From the NCBI RefSeq assembly GCF_017795745.1, contig NZ_CP059067.1:3162001-3226000 (forward strand): a stretch of DNA of 64,000 nucleotides. Reading direction: 5' to 3'. The notes under the pieces were generated by a model. The model searched no databases. It was not told where the DNA came from and worked only from the letters and a program-made list of their open reading frames with translations. Shown here piece after piece: positions 57,839 to 64,000 of this stretch. Each line of letters begins with the position of its first letter. Within the stretch, counting starts at the first letter, position 1. Origin of the DNA: Rhizobacter sp. AJA081-3. Lineage in GTDB: Bacteria > Pseudomonadota > Gammaproteobacteria > Burkholderiales > Burkholderiaceae_C. A program made the position numbers and the translations under genes.

Positions 57839-57964
57839 CCCTGCCCCTTCGCTGGAGCCGACTCGCACCGGCATGGCACCGGGCCCGCGAGGCGCTGGTT
57901 CTTGTCATTCGCCTCGCCGGCCAGGCGCCATCCCGGTTCCGGCCCCTCAGCTCAAACGTTGGCC
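57839..57964 (+). repeat. attC site 88, degenerate boxes
   Basis: 126 bp; 5' box CCCTGCC, 3' box GTTGGCC. Palindrome still good, so boxes decayed first. Confidence 0.87.
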
Positions 57965-57984
57965 GGCACAACCACATCTGTATC

Positions 57985-59028
57985 GTGCTCAAGCTCCTCA
58001 AGTCGCTGATTCGTTCGCCGAAGTCTGAAGCCGAGTTCGATGCCGGCGCGGTCATGGCGCCGCCAACCCAGATCAGCGTCCCGGGCTCTGAACCCTTCGA
58101 CCTCGCCGCTTCGCTGGTCGACGCAGGCGGATTCCCCATCGCAGATTGGCAGGCGGTGCATCGATGGATCGAAACCCTGCCAATCGAATCAGCCAAGGCA
58201 GAAGCATGGTCCTCATGCGAACGTGCGTGGCTGGAGCACCTGCGCCTCGCCCTGGGACGGGACTACCGAGTGCGCTCACAAGGCTCGGCCATCCTGGTCT
58301 CAACTCTGCCTGTCAACGTGGCCGATGCGACGCTTGCCTTCGTCAACAAGACGGTGCAGCGAATCGTCCGCGTGCTGCACGGGCTTGCTGCGACGCCCGA
58401 GTGGGGCAACGATATCCTGATCGTCTTCGACGAAGACGAGTCCTACTACCGGTATGTCTCGCACTACTACCCGGAGGCCGGAGAGTTCGCGGCCAGCAGC
58501 GGCATGTACATCAATCGGGGCTGTGGCCACTTTGTCTCCGTCAAGGCAGATCTTCGCTCCGTGGAGCCTGTCATCGCGCATGAGTTGACGCACGCGTGCT
58601 TGAGTCACTTGCCCATCCCGGCATGGCTGAACGAAGGTCTCGCGGTCAACACGGAGTTCCGGCTCTGCCCTCCGCCGCAAGCGCCGGCGAATCCCCGGCA
58701 GCTGCACGCCCGTCATCTGAAGTTCTGGGGAGCACAGGAGATTCAAGAGTTCTGGTCAGGCAAGTCGTTCCTGCGAAGCGACGAGGGGAACGAGCTGTCA
58801 TACGACTTGGCGAAAGTGCTCGTGTCTCAGTTCGCCGCCGACTGGGAACCGTTCCGCCAGTTCGTTCTCGCCGCCGACCTGGCAGATGGCGCGGCGTCGT
58901 CTGCCATGCAGCACCTCGGCATCGATCTGGGGGCCGCTGTCTGCGCCGTTCTCGAGCGGGAACCGGATCCTTCGTGGGCCCCAAGGCCGCAGGCCTGGCA
59001 TGGCGATCCCGAGCGAGGAGCCTTCTGA
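57985..59028 (+). CDS. Putative zinc metallopeptidase (gluzincin type)
   Basis: 347 aa from GTG 57985. HELTH (199-203) with E217 in LNEGLA forms the HExxH...E zinc site of MA-clan peptidases. N-terminal half is alpha/beta without signal peptide, so cytoplasmic or secreted by an unknown route. Longest forward cassette gene in the window. TGA stop. Confidence 0.85.
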   Translation: MLKLLKSLIRSPKSEAEFDAGAVMAPPTQISVPGSEPFDLAASLVDAGGFPIADWQAVHRWIETLPIESAKAEAWSSCERAWLEHLRLALGRDYRVRSQGSAILVSTLPVNVADATLAFVNKTVQRIVRVLHGLAATPEWGNDILIVFDEDESYYRYVSHYYPEAGEFAASSGMYINRGCGHFVSVKADLRSVEPVIAHELTHACLSHLPIPAWLNEGLAVNTEFRLCPPPQAPANPRQLHARHLKFWGAQEIQEFWSGKSFLRSDEGNELSYDLAKVLVSQFAADWEPFRQFVLAADLADGAASSAMQHLGIDLGAAVCAVLEREPDPSWAPRPQAWHGDPERGAF

Positions 59029-59036
59029 ATGCGCCG

Positions 59037-59065
59037 GCCATCCCTTCGCTCGAGCGGACCGCGAC
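59037..59065 (+). repeat. attC relic 89
   Basis: GGCCATC, CCCTTCGCTCGAGCGGACCG, then unrelated sequence. GCCGGCCA at the end matches GTTGGCCGGC that opens the peptidase cassette. Confidence 0.75.
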
Positions 59066-59114
59066 CCCGTACCATGGGCTCAGCTTCCGGCACCGCTACG
59101 CCCAGGGAGGCCAC

Positions 59115-59411
59115 ATGAGAGATATCCGCTTCGTTGTCCTGCACGCACCAGGTCCGCGTTGGAAGCAGGGATTGCCATTCTTCGAGCAGGAGGGAGTGCA
59201 GGAGCACGTTGCCCACTTTCGCCAATGGCTGGCCGAAGGCAAGCTGGCGCTGGGTGGCCCGTTCCTCGACGAGCATGCCGGCGGCATGATGATTCCAACC
59301 GAAGGACTCAGCGAAGCGCAGATCACGGCATTTGCCAACGCCGATCCAGCCGTCCAGTCGGGTCTCTTGCGCGTGGCGGTTCGGCAGTGGCTCGTGGGCA
59401 TGAAGCAATGA
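59115..59411 (+). CDS. YciI-family protein
   Basis: 98 aa. IRFVVLHAPGPRW, VQEHVAHFRQWLAEGKLALGGPFLDEHAGGMMI, AFANADPAVQSGLLRVAVRQW: the full YCII fold with the His/Asp active-site pair. ATG preceded by GGGAGGCC. Confidence 0.92.
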   Translation: MRDIRFVVLHAPGPRWKQGLPFFEQEGVQEHVAHFRQWLAEGKLALGGPFLDEHAGGMMIPTEGLSEAQITAFANADPAVQSGLLRVAVRQWLVGMKQ

Positions 59412-59468
59412 GCCCTGTTCTGTGGCTCCCCAGTGCAGCCCATCCCTGCACACGGCCACTTGAAGCCC

Positions 59469-59589
59469 GCCAAACCTTTGATGAAGCGGATTCGCACCGG
59501 CATGGCGCTTGGCCCGCCAGGCGCTCGCTGTCATCATCCGCTTCGCGGGCCCAGCGCCACACCGGCGCCTGTGGCTCAGCGCAATCGCC
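59469..59589 (+). repeat. attC relic 90
   Basis: 121 bp; GCCAAAC, CTTTGATGAAGCGGATTCGC ... GGGCCCAGCGCCACACC ... GCTCAGCGCAATCGCC. All boxes degenerate. Confidence 0.8.
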
Positions 59590-59609
59590 ATGCTGCATGG
59601 CCGCCGCAG

Positions 59610-60173
59610 ATGCCCGATCCGAAGTTCTTCCCGACTGCACGAGCATTTCGCAAGTGGCTTGAAGCCAACGCGAGTCGTGCCTCAGAACTGCTGGTGGGCT
59701 ATCACAAGGTCGCCACGGGCAAGCCCAGCATGTCCTGGCCAGAGTCCGTCGACGAAGCACTGTGCTTTGGGTGGATCGATGGCGTCCGCAAGCGGATCGA
59801 TGACGAGTCCTACCAGATCCGCTTCACGCCCAGGCGACCGACGTCCATCTGGAGCGCAGTGAACATCGCCAAGTTCGAGGCGCTGCAAGCCGAGGGGCGC
59901 ATGACGCCCGCCGGTGTCGAGGCATTCAAGAACCGGACCGAAGCCAAGTCCGTGGTGTACGCCTACGAGCAGGAGTCACCGGCCGAGCTCTCTCCCACTG
60001 AGCTGCGCGAGTTCAAGCGCAACAAGGTCGCCTGGCGCTTCTTCGAGAGCAGTCCGCCGAGCCACAGGAAGGTCGTGCTCCATTGGGTCTGCGGCGCCAG
60101 GAAGCCAGAGATTCGCCAGAGGCGGTTCACCCAGTTGCTCGAGGCTTGTGCTGCTGGCCAGCGGCTGCGGTGA
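59610..60173 (+). CDS. YdeI/OmpD-associated family protein
   Basis: 187 aa from ATG 59610. FRKWLEANASRASELLVGYHKVATGKPSMSWPESVDEALCFGWIDGVRKRID, RFTPRRPTSIWSAVNIAKFEAL and HWVCGARKPEIRQRRFTQLLE define the family, linked to resistance to peptides or bacteriocins in some bacteria. TGA stop. Confidence 0.93.
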   Translation: MPDPKFFPTARAFRKWLEANASRASELLVGYHKVATGKPSMSWPESVDEALCFGWIDGVRKRIDDESYQIRFTPRRPTSIWSAVNIAKFEALQAEGRMTPAGVEAFKNRTEAKSVVYAYEQESPAELSPTELREFKRNKVAWRFFESSPPSHRKVVLHWVCGARKPEIRQRRFTQLLEACAAGQRLR

Positions 60174-60187
60174 GTCCCTCGAATGCG

Positions 60188-60284
60188 GCTTGCCCCTTCG
60201 CTCGAGTGGACTGCCATCGGCATGGCACTTGGCTCGCTGGGCGGTGTGGTCCATCATCCGCCTGGCGGCCCGAGCACATCGACC
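60188..60284 (+). repeat. attC relic 91
   Basis: GCTTGCC, CCCTTCGCTCGAGTGGACTGCC, CATGGCACTTGGC and a decayed right arm; no 3' box. Confidence 0.75.
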
Positions 60285-60323
60285 ATTGCAGATCCTCCTT
60301 CCACCAGCCATTGACCCAAGCAC

Positions 60324-61022
60324 ATGCCGACTCGTCCGAGCACAAGCGCCTTCAAGGGCTGGATGGCCGCTGCCGCCATGGCAGCTTCTGCCCCGACTGT
60401 GCAAGCGGCTTCGTTTCCATGCGACAAGGCGGCTACGTCAGTGGAGAAGGCCATCTGCGGCTCGCCCGAGCTGTCCATGCTGGACGAGTACCTGAGTCGC
60501 TACTACGCAGGTGGACGCATGAGACTCCAGCACGCCGAAGAGTGCCTGGTCGGCGATCAGCGAGCATGGATTCGTACCGTTCGCAATGGCTGCAAAGATG
60601 CCGCCTGCCTGAAGGGCGCGTACCTCAATCGCCTGGCTGTTCTTCATGCAGTGCAGCCCGGGGCCACGAGCCTGCGCACCATCGAACTCCCACCCATTCC
60701 TTCCCTCGTCTGGATCGTCCCACCCGCAGCCGATCAATCTGCAGCGCCAAGGAGCGTCCAGACCAGTCCGCTCTCCGCCAGTGGCAAAATCATCAACGAA
60801 GTCGCGACCGGCGATGGCTATGTGCTGCAGTCGGACGCTGGAGCCAGGCACGTCCTCGTCTCCTTGATGTTCCTGGAACAACCGACCACGGACGCGCTGG
60901 CCCAGCTTGCCGGGTTGAATGAGGCCAGATATGAAGTCCGCGGCCGGGCCGAGCCCACCGGCGGCGAAATCAAGTCATTCGCCGCAAGCCAGTGCACGTT
61001 CGTCTACCGCAAGGCACGTTGA
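60324..61022 (+). CDS. Secreted LprI-like protein
   Basis: 232 aa. Signal peptide (to VQAAS, about 29). SFPCDKAATSVEKAICGSPELSMLDEYLSRYY ... CLVGDQRAWIRTVRNGCKDAACLKGAYLNRL is the LprI-type domain with four Cys, known from lysozyme inhibitors. C-terminal half (to 232) unknown. TGA stop. Confidence 0.9.
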   Translation: MPTRPSTSAFKGWMAAAAMAASAPTVQAASFPCDKAATSVEKAICGSPELSMLDEYLSRYYAGGRMRLQHAEECLVGDQRAWIRTVRNGCKDAACLKGAYLNRLAVLHAVQPGATSLRTIELPPIPSLVWIVPPAADQSAAPRSVQTSPLSASGKIINEVATGDGYVLQSDAGARHVLVSLMFLEQPTTDALAQLAGLNEARYEVRGRAEPTGGEIKSFAASQCTFVYRKAR

Positions 61023-61023
61023 C

Positions 61024-61121
61024 GCCCAGCCCCTCGCTTGAAGCCGACGCGCGCAGGCCTGGCATGCGCATCACGGGCCAGGTGCCACCCCTGCCCTCAC
61101 CGCTCAGCTCAGACCTGAGGT
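61024..61121 (+). repeat. attC relic 92
   Basis: 98 bp; GCCCAGC, CCCTCGCTTGAAGCCGACGC ... GGGCCAGGTGCCACC ... CCGCTCAGCTCAGACCTGAGGT. Confidence 0.75.
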
Positions 61122-61149
61122 CTCATGCTCGAACCAGAGGAGTACCGCA

Positions 61150-61569
61150 ATGTTCTCTGCGCTCATCGCACGGTCTGCAGTTCTCATCGGCGTCGCCCTG
61201 CTGGCCTGGCATAGCGTCCGAGCGCAAGTCCAACCGAGCCCGCCGGCGACGACAGAGCCGTCGTTGTTCGCGGTCGAGATCACCATCGGCCCGAAGTGGG
61301 ATCCGACCAAGCCTGCTCAGGAGCAGCACTACTTCCGAGAGCACAGTTCGAACCTGAAGCGCCTTCGGGACGCAGGCGCTCTGGTCATGGGAGCGAGATA
61401 CTCCGACAAGGGGCTGCTTGTCCTGGCGGCGAGAGACGAGTCGCATGCGAGGTCGATGATGGAGGAGGATGCTTCCATCGGAGCAGAAGTCTTCAGCTAC
61501 CAGCTGCATCCGTTCAGCGTGTTCTACGGTGGAACCGTCAGCCCGCGCTTGCGCCAGGCAACACAGTGA
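61150..61569 (+). CDS. Secreted YciI-like protein
   Basis: 139 aa. Signal peptide cleaved after VRA-Q (about 25). FAVEITIGPKW, HYFREHSSNLKRLRDAGALVMGARYSDKG and LLVLAARDESHARSMMEEDASIGAEVFSYQLHPF form a YCII-type domain, here exported. TGA stop. Confidence 0.82.
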   Translation: MFSALIARSAVLIGVALLAWHSVRAQVQPSPPATTEPSLFAVEITIGPKWDPTKPAQEQHYFREHSSNLKRLRDAGALVMGARYSDKGLLVLAARDESHARSMMEEDASIGAEVFSYQLHPFSVFYGGTVSPRLRQATQ

Positions 61570-61708
61570 GGCCCAAGCCGCCAGGTACGGCAAGCCGATC
61601 TGAGGCTCGAGCAGGCCGGCTCAACCGCCACGGCTCTGATTGCCGTCAATGCCGAACTTCCGAGTGGCGCCCACAGTGTGCGTATCGGGTTCGTCACAGG
61701 AGGTGCAG

Positions 61709-62143
61709 GTGAACGCTTTCCGCATTGGTCTTCTTTCCGGTCTTGTCTTGGCCACATTTGCAGCCTCTTGGGCTCAGGCGCAGCAGGCATCGGCGCCTGC
61801 TCAACAGGTGTACGTGTCCAAGCCGATCATGGTCAGTCCGGTGACGGGCGACGACAAGAAGGAAGTCGTCCTCATGTCGGTTGCCATCCAGCCCTCCGGC
61901 GCTGTGCCCATGCATACGCATCCAGGAGACTGCGTCGGTGCGGTCGTCGAAGGAACCGTTGAGCTGCTGGTCGAAGGCCAAGCCCCCAGGCGCGTCGCCG
62001 CCGGCGAGGCGTACAACAACGTCCGAGGGACTGTCCACGGGTTCCGCAATGTCGGTGATACTCAGGCCAAGCTGCTCAACAGCCTCGTCGTGGACAAAGG
62101 CGCACCTCGGGTGCAGCCAGCCGCTCAGGCTGCAAAGCAGTAG
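61709..62143 (+). CDS. Secreted cupin-domain protein
   Basis: 144 aa. GTG 61709 chosen for the AGGAGGTGCAG just upstream; signal peptide ends AQA-Q (about 25). Cupin motif 1 PMHTHPGDCVGAVVEGTVELLVEG (H69, H71), motif 2 ends at H110 (GTVHGFRNVG). Metal-binding periplasmic beta-barrel. TAG stop. Confidence 0.88.
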   Translation: MNAFRIGLLSGLVLATFAASWAQAQQASAPAQQVYVSKPIMVSPVTGDDKKEVVLMSVAIQPSGAVPMHTHPGDCVGAVVEGTVELLVEGQAPRRVAAGEAYNNVRGTVHGFRNVGDTQAKLLNSLVVDKGAPRVQPAAQAAKQ

Positions 62144-62196
62144 CTCGCGCCGTCGGCGCAGGGGAGCCGGCCAGGCGCCACCCTCGAAGGATCCAC

Positions 62197-62661
62197 ATGC
62201 GAACCATCGCCGCGTTCACGAGCCTGTTCTTGTCGGTTTCGGTGGCAACTGCTCAGTCGCCCTACAACGAAGACGCGGATGCCAAAGCCGAGGTGCAGCG
62301 GGCACTCGCCGAAGCCGCGGCCACCAGAACGGCCGTCCTGATCGTCTTCGGCGCCAACTGGTGCCCCGATTGCAGGCTTCTCGACGCCGCGATGAAGAGT
62401 GCCTCGACCTCTGCACTTCTGGCGCGTGAGTACAAGATCGTCAAGGTCAATGTGGGTCGGTTCGATCGAAACGTCGACATGGCGCGCTTCTATGGGGTCC
62501 CGCTGGCCAGCGGCATACCGGCAGTAGCGATCGTCACGCCCGCCAACAAGGTCCTGTACGCCACGCGCGCCGGCGAACTCGCCGATGCCAGGCGAATGGG
62601 CGAGAACGGCGTGTACGAATTCTTCAGGCAGGCCGTCGCTCAAGCGAAGCCAAAACCTTGA
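62197..62661 (+). CDS. Secreted thioredoxin-like protein
   Basis: 154 aa. Signal peptide cleaved after ATA-Q (about 20). FGANWCPDCRLLD holds the redox CPDC (C56, C59); GIPAVAIVTP gives the cis-Pro. Periplasmic thiol oxidoreductase. 53 nt after the cupin gene, same strand, possibly co-transcribed. Confidence 0.92.
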   Translation: MRTIAAFTSLFLSVSVATAQSPYNEDADAKAEVQRALAEAAATRTAVLIVFGANWCPDCRLLDAAMKSASTSALLAREYKIVKVNVGRFDRNVDMARFYGVPLASGIPAVAIVTPANKVLYATRAGELADARRMGENGVYEFFRQAVAQAKPKP

Positions 62662-62681
62662 GCCTGGTTCTCATGCACAAG

Positions 62682-62727
62682 CCTGTGCTCGAGCCGCGCC
62701 GGCGTGGCACTCGCGGCACCAGGCGTC
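62682..62727 (+). repeat. Possible attC relic 93
   Basis: GCCTGTGCTCGAGCCG, CGGCGTGGCACTCGCGG and CACCAGGCGTC look like fragments of attC arms. Weak. Confidence 0.45.
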
Positions 62728-63037
62728 ACCAGAGCTCTACTGGCGATGTGGGAACGATGATGTTGCCCTTGTCGCGCACATAGAGATACAAGGCGACCCC
62801 GAGCATTCGTGCACCCGCTGCGCTCTGCTCGACCTCGACAACGGCGCGCTCGAGCCCGAGCCTGATCGAGGCTCCTGCGGCGCAGGGATCCGGGTGTCCG
62901 CAGACGCTGCTCCATCGCCGCTGGTCGAGACTGCCAGTCGCGCCTGTCGGCCCACTGAGGGGCGCCGCCGGCTGGTCACCGCCGCGCAAAAGTACATACA
63001 GCAGCGCCACGCTCAACACCACAAGAAGCCTTGCCAC
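62726..63037 (-). CDS. Putative small secreted protein, 103 aa
   Basis: N-terminal hydrophobic segment ARLLVVLSVALLYVLL, polar remainder with two Cys (VCGHPDPC) and a strand-like VALYLYVRDKGNIIVP. Competing + frames read through and look spurious. Function unknown. Confidence 0.6.
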   Translation of the reverse strand: MARLLVVLSVALLYVLLRGGDQPAAPLSGPTGATGSLDQRRWSSVCGHPDPCAAGASIRLGLERAVVEVEQSAAGARMLGVALYLYVRDKGNIIVPTSPVELW

Positions 63038-63171
63038 AGGTCACCCGATGCGAGTACACAGCCTGTACAACGCAAACGCCCCTCAAGCCCGGACATTCGG
63101 TGCCAAGGCGGGCTGGCAGGCCGAGAGCAGCCCGCGCCTGAAACCCGGCCATGGCCGGCCGCGAACATGAC

Positions 63172-63230
63172 GCCTGACCCTTCGATCGAACCAACGTGCA
63201 CCGGCTCGGCCCTTGGCCCGCGACGCGCTC
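63172..63230 (+). repeat. attC relic 94
   Basis: GCCTGAC, CCTTCGATCGAACCAACGTGC, CGGCTCGGCCCTTGGCCCGCGACG, then decay; no 3' half. Confidence 0.7.
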
Positions 63231-63277
63231 GCTCCGTCAGCACAGCCCTCTGGCATCATCACTCGCCACCTCACACC

Positions 63278-63709
63278 ATGGAGTCTCCAAGATTGCGTTG
63301 CTCGGCAAACAGGTGGGTGCTGCTGATCGCGTTCGTCACCTCGCTCGCTGCGAACGCCCAGACGGACCTCAGCGCAGAACAGATCCGCAACCTGGTTTCA
63401 GGCCAGACGCTTGCCTTTCGGTTCCCCGGCGTGCCGCCGGCGGATCCGAAGTTCTTCAGCCATTGGGACTTCAGGACGGATGGCTCGCTGTGCGGGCGGC
63501 TGATCGGGAGCAGCGTCGCCACGGAGTGCGCTGACGTCGGCGTCTGGAATGTCCAGGGCAACAGCCTGTGCTGGACACTCCAGCGCATCGGCACGAGTTC
63601 AGGCATCAACTCTGTCTGCGGGCCGGTGCGGAAGGCCACGGACAGTCTGTACGAACTTCAAGAAGGATCCGGCAAGCTGGGCAGCATTCTTTTCGGCATC
63701 GGAAAGTAG
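63278..63709 (+). CDS. Secreted protein, 143 aa
   Basis: ATG 63278. Signal peptide to ANA-Q (about 28). Then IRNLVSGQTLAFRFPG and FSHWDFRTDGSLCGRLIG ... LCWTLQRIGTSSGINSVCG with three or four Cys; looks like a small extracytoplasmic beta-domain. TAG stop. Confidence 0.74.
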   Translation: MESPRLRCSANRWVLLIAFVTSLAANAQTDLSAEQIRNLVSGQTLAFRFPGVPPADPKFFSHWDFRTDGSLCGRLIGSSVATECADVGVWNVQGNSLCWTLQRIGTSSGINSVCGPVRKATDSLYELQEGSGKLGSILFGIGK

Positions 63710-63769
63710 GCCGGCGGCGCACAAGCCCTCGATCATCGCGAGGCGTCGAAAACCAACACGCATCAGCCC

Positions 63770-64000
63770 ATGACCCATCGCATTGCATCATGCAGCTGTG
63801 GCCAGTTGCAGGCCCAGGTCTCCACGGGGCCCGTCCGCGTTTCCGTCTGTCACTGCCTGGCATGCCAGCGCCGCACCGGCAGCGTTTTCGGCGCGCAGGC
63901 CCGCTTCGACAAGACCGCGGTGACCCTGACAGGCATTGCCAAGGAGTTCGTTCGCACCGGGGATGAAGGAACGCGCGCGACGTTCAGCTTCTGCCCGGAC
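63770..64000 (+). CDS. GFA-family zinc protein 5, cut by window end
   Basis: First 77 residues: SCSCGQLQAQVSTGPVRVSVCHCLACQRRTGSVFGAQARF and the start of the FSFCPD (third Cys pair) motif. Canonical GFA spacing, closer to classical chromosomal members than copies 1-4. Confidence 0.88.
   Translation, partial: MTHRIASCSCGQLQAQVSTGPVRVSVCHCLACQRRTGSVFGAQARFDKTAVTLTGIAKEFVRTGDEGTRATFSFCPD

Larger units (their letters stand above)
220..61121 (+). repeat. Integron cassette array defined by about 90 attC sites and relics
   Basis: Sites share a 5' box RYYYAAC (usually GCCTAAC), a conserved CCTTCGCTGGAGC or CCTTCGCTCGAGC, a long imperfect palindrome around ACTTGGCCCGC/GCGGGCCAAG, then GCTCAGCTCAAAC and a 3' box GTTRRRY (usually GTTAGGC). 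GCTGGAGC pairs with GCTCAGC leaving one extrahelical G, as expected of the L box of attC; CCTTC and TCAAAC form the unpaired central spacer. All sites point the same way, with genes upstream of their attC, so the integrase should lie to the left. No intI is visible. Regular to 49.8 kb, eroded afterwards. Confidence 0.97.

Noticed and set aside
1-64000. Integron integrase or attI site
   Set aside because: No tyrosine recombinase frame is present; by attC orientation it should lie upstream of position 1.
1-64000. CRISPR array
   Set aside because: The regularly spaced repeats are 126-129 bp palindromic attC sites separated by genes, not short repeats with short spacers.
1-64000. rRNA genes or an origin of replication
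   Set aside because: No stretch resembling conserved rRNA and no DnaA-box cluster was seen.

Overview
The window is almost entirely one very large integron gene-cassette array (a sedentary, chromosomal or 'super' integron). Some 85 cassettes, nearly all read on the + strand, are separated by attC recombination sites of one closely related family, mostly 126-129 bp, each starting with a GCCTAAC-type box and ending with a GTTAGGC-type box. No integron integrase (intI), attI or Pc promoter is present. From attC orientation they should lie left of position 1. The gene mix, high GC content and an ISXO2-type transposon fit a gammaproteobacterium of the Xanthomonadales/Lysobacterales kind, but there is no marker gene here that fixes the taxon.

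Layout: 1-14.8 kb is a regular array of small cassettes (acetyltransferases, a NADAR-type N-glycosidase, a methyltransferase, a phosphodiesterase, zinc-ribbon membrane proteins, many unknowns) and holds four of five copies of a 387-388 bp cassette with no convincing gene. At 14926-18683 an IS1595-family cargo transposon has inserted precisely into the 3' core of an attC, duplicating AAACGTTA. It carries a transposase, a P63C-domain protein, a BrnT/BrnA-like toxin-antitoxin pair, small ORFs and a Leu-type tRNA whose anticodon is CUA (amber suppressor), preceded by a palindromic putative divergent promoter and two abutting hairpins. From 18.7 to 49.8 kb the regular array resumes; it includes a reversed toxin-antitoxin cassette, a GNAT gene broken by an ochre codon and a ridA gene fused to half an attC. 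From 49.8 kb rightwards attC sites become shortened (49-78 bp) and then degenerate, cassettes in reverse orientation appear, one attC deletion has fused a membrane protein in frame to a methyltransferase, and four GFA-family genes plus a fifth at the right edge cluster. After about 59 kb only attC relics remain between genes that begin to look like ordinary chromosome (YciI, YdeI, LprI-like, cupin, thioredoxin-like). This looks like the old, eroding distal end of the integron.

The cassette genes do not form a pathway; each is an independent module. General rules visible in the sequence: (1) attC often supplies the TAA stop, so many proteins end in -DA, -EA or -AA; (2) the few bases just inside the two ends of each cassette are complementary, extending the attC stem only in the excised circle; (3) frames reading through attC give the artefactual peptide NPSLE(R/P)T-TG-ALGPR, which inflates many apparent ORFs; (4) TAG is an unusually common stop among genes that do not borrow TAA from attC (about 25 of about 56 by hand count).
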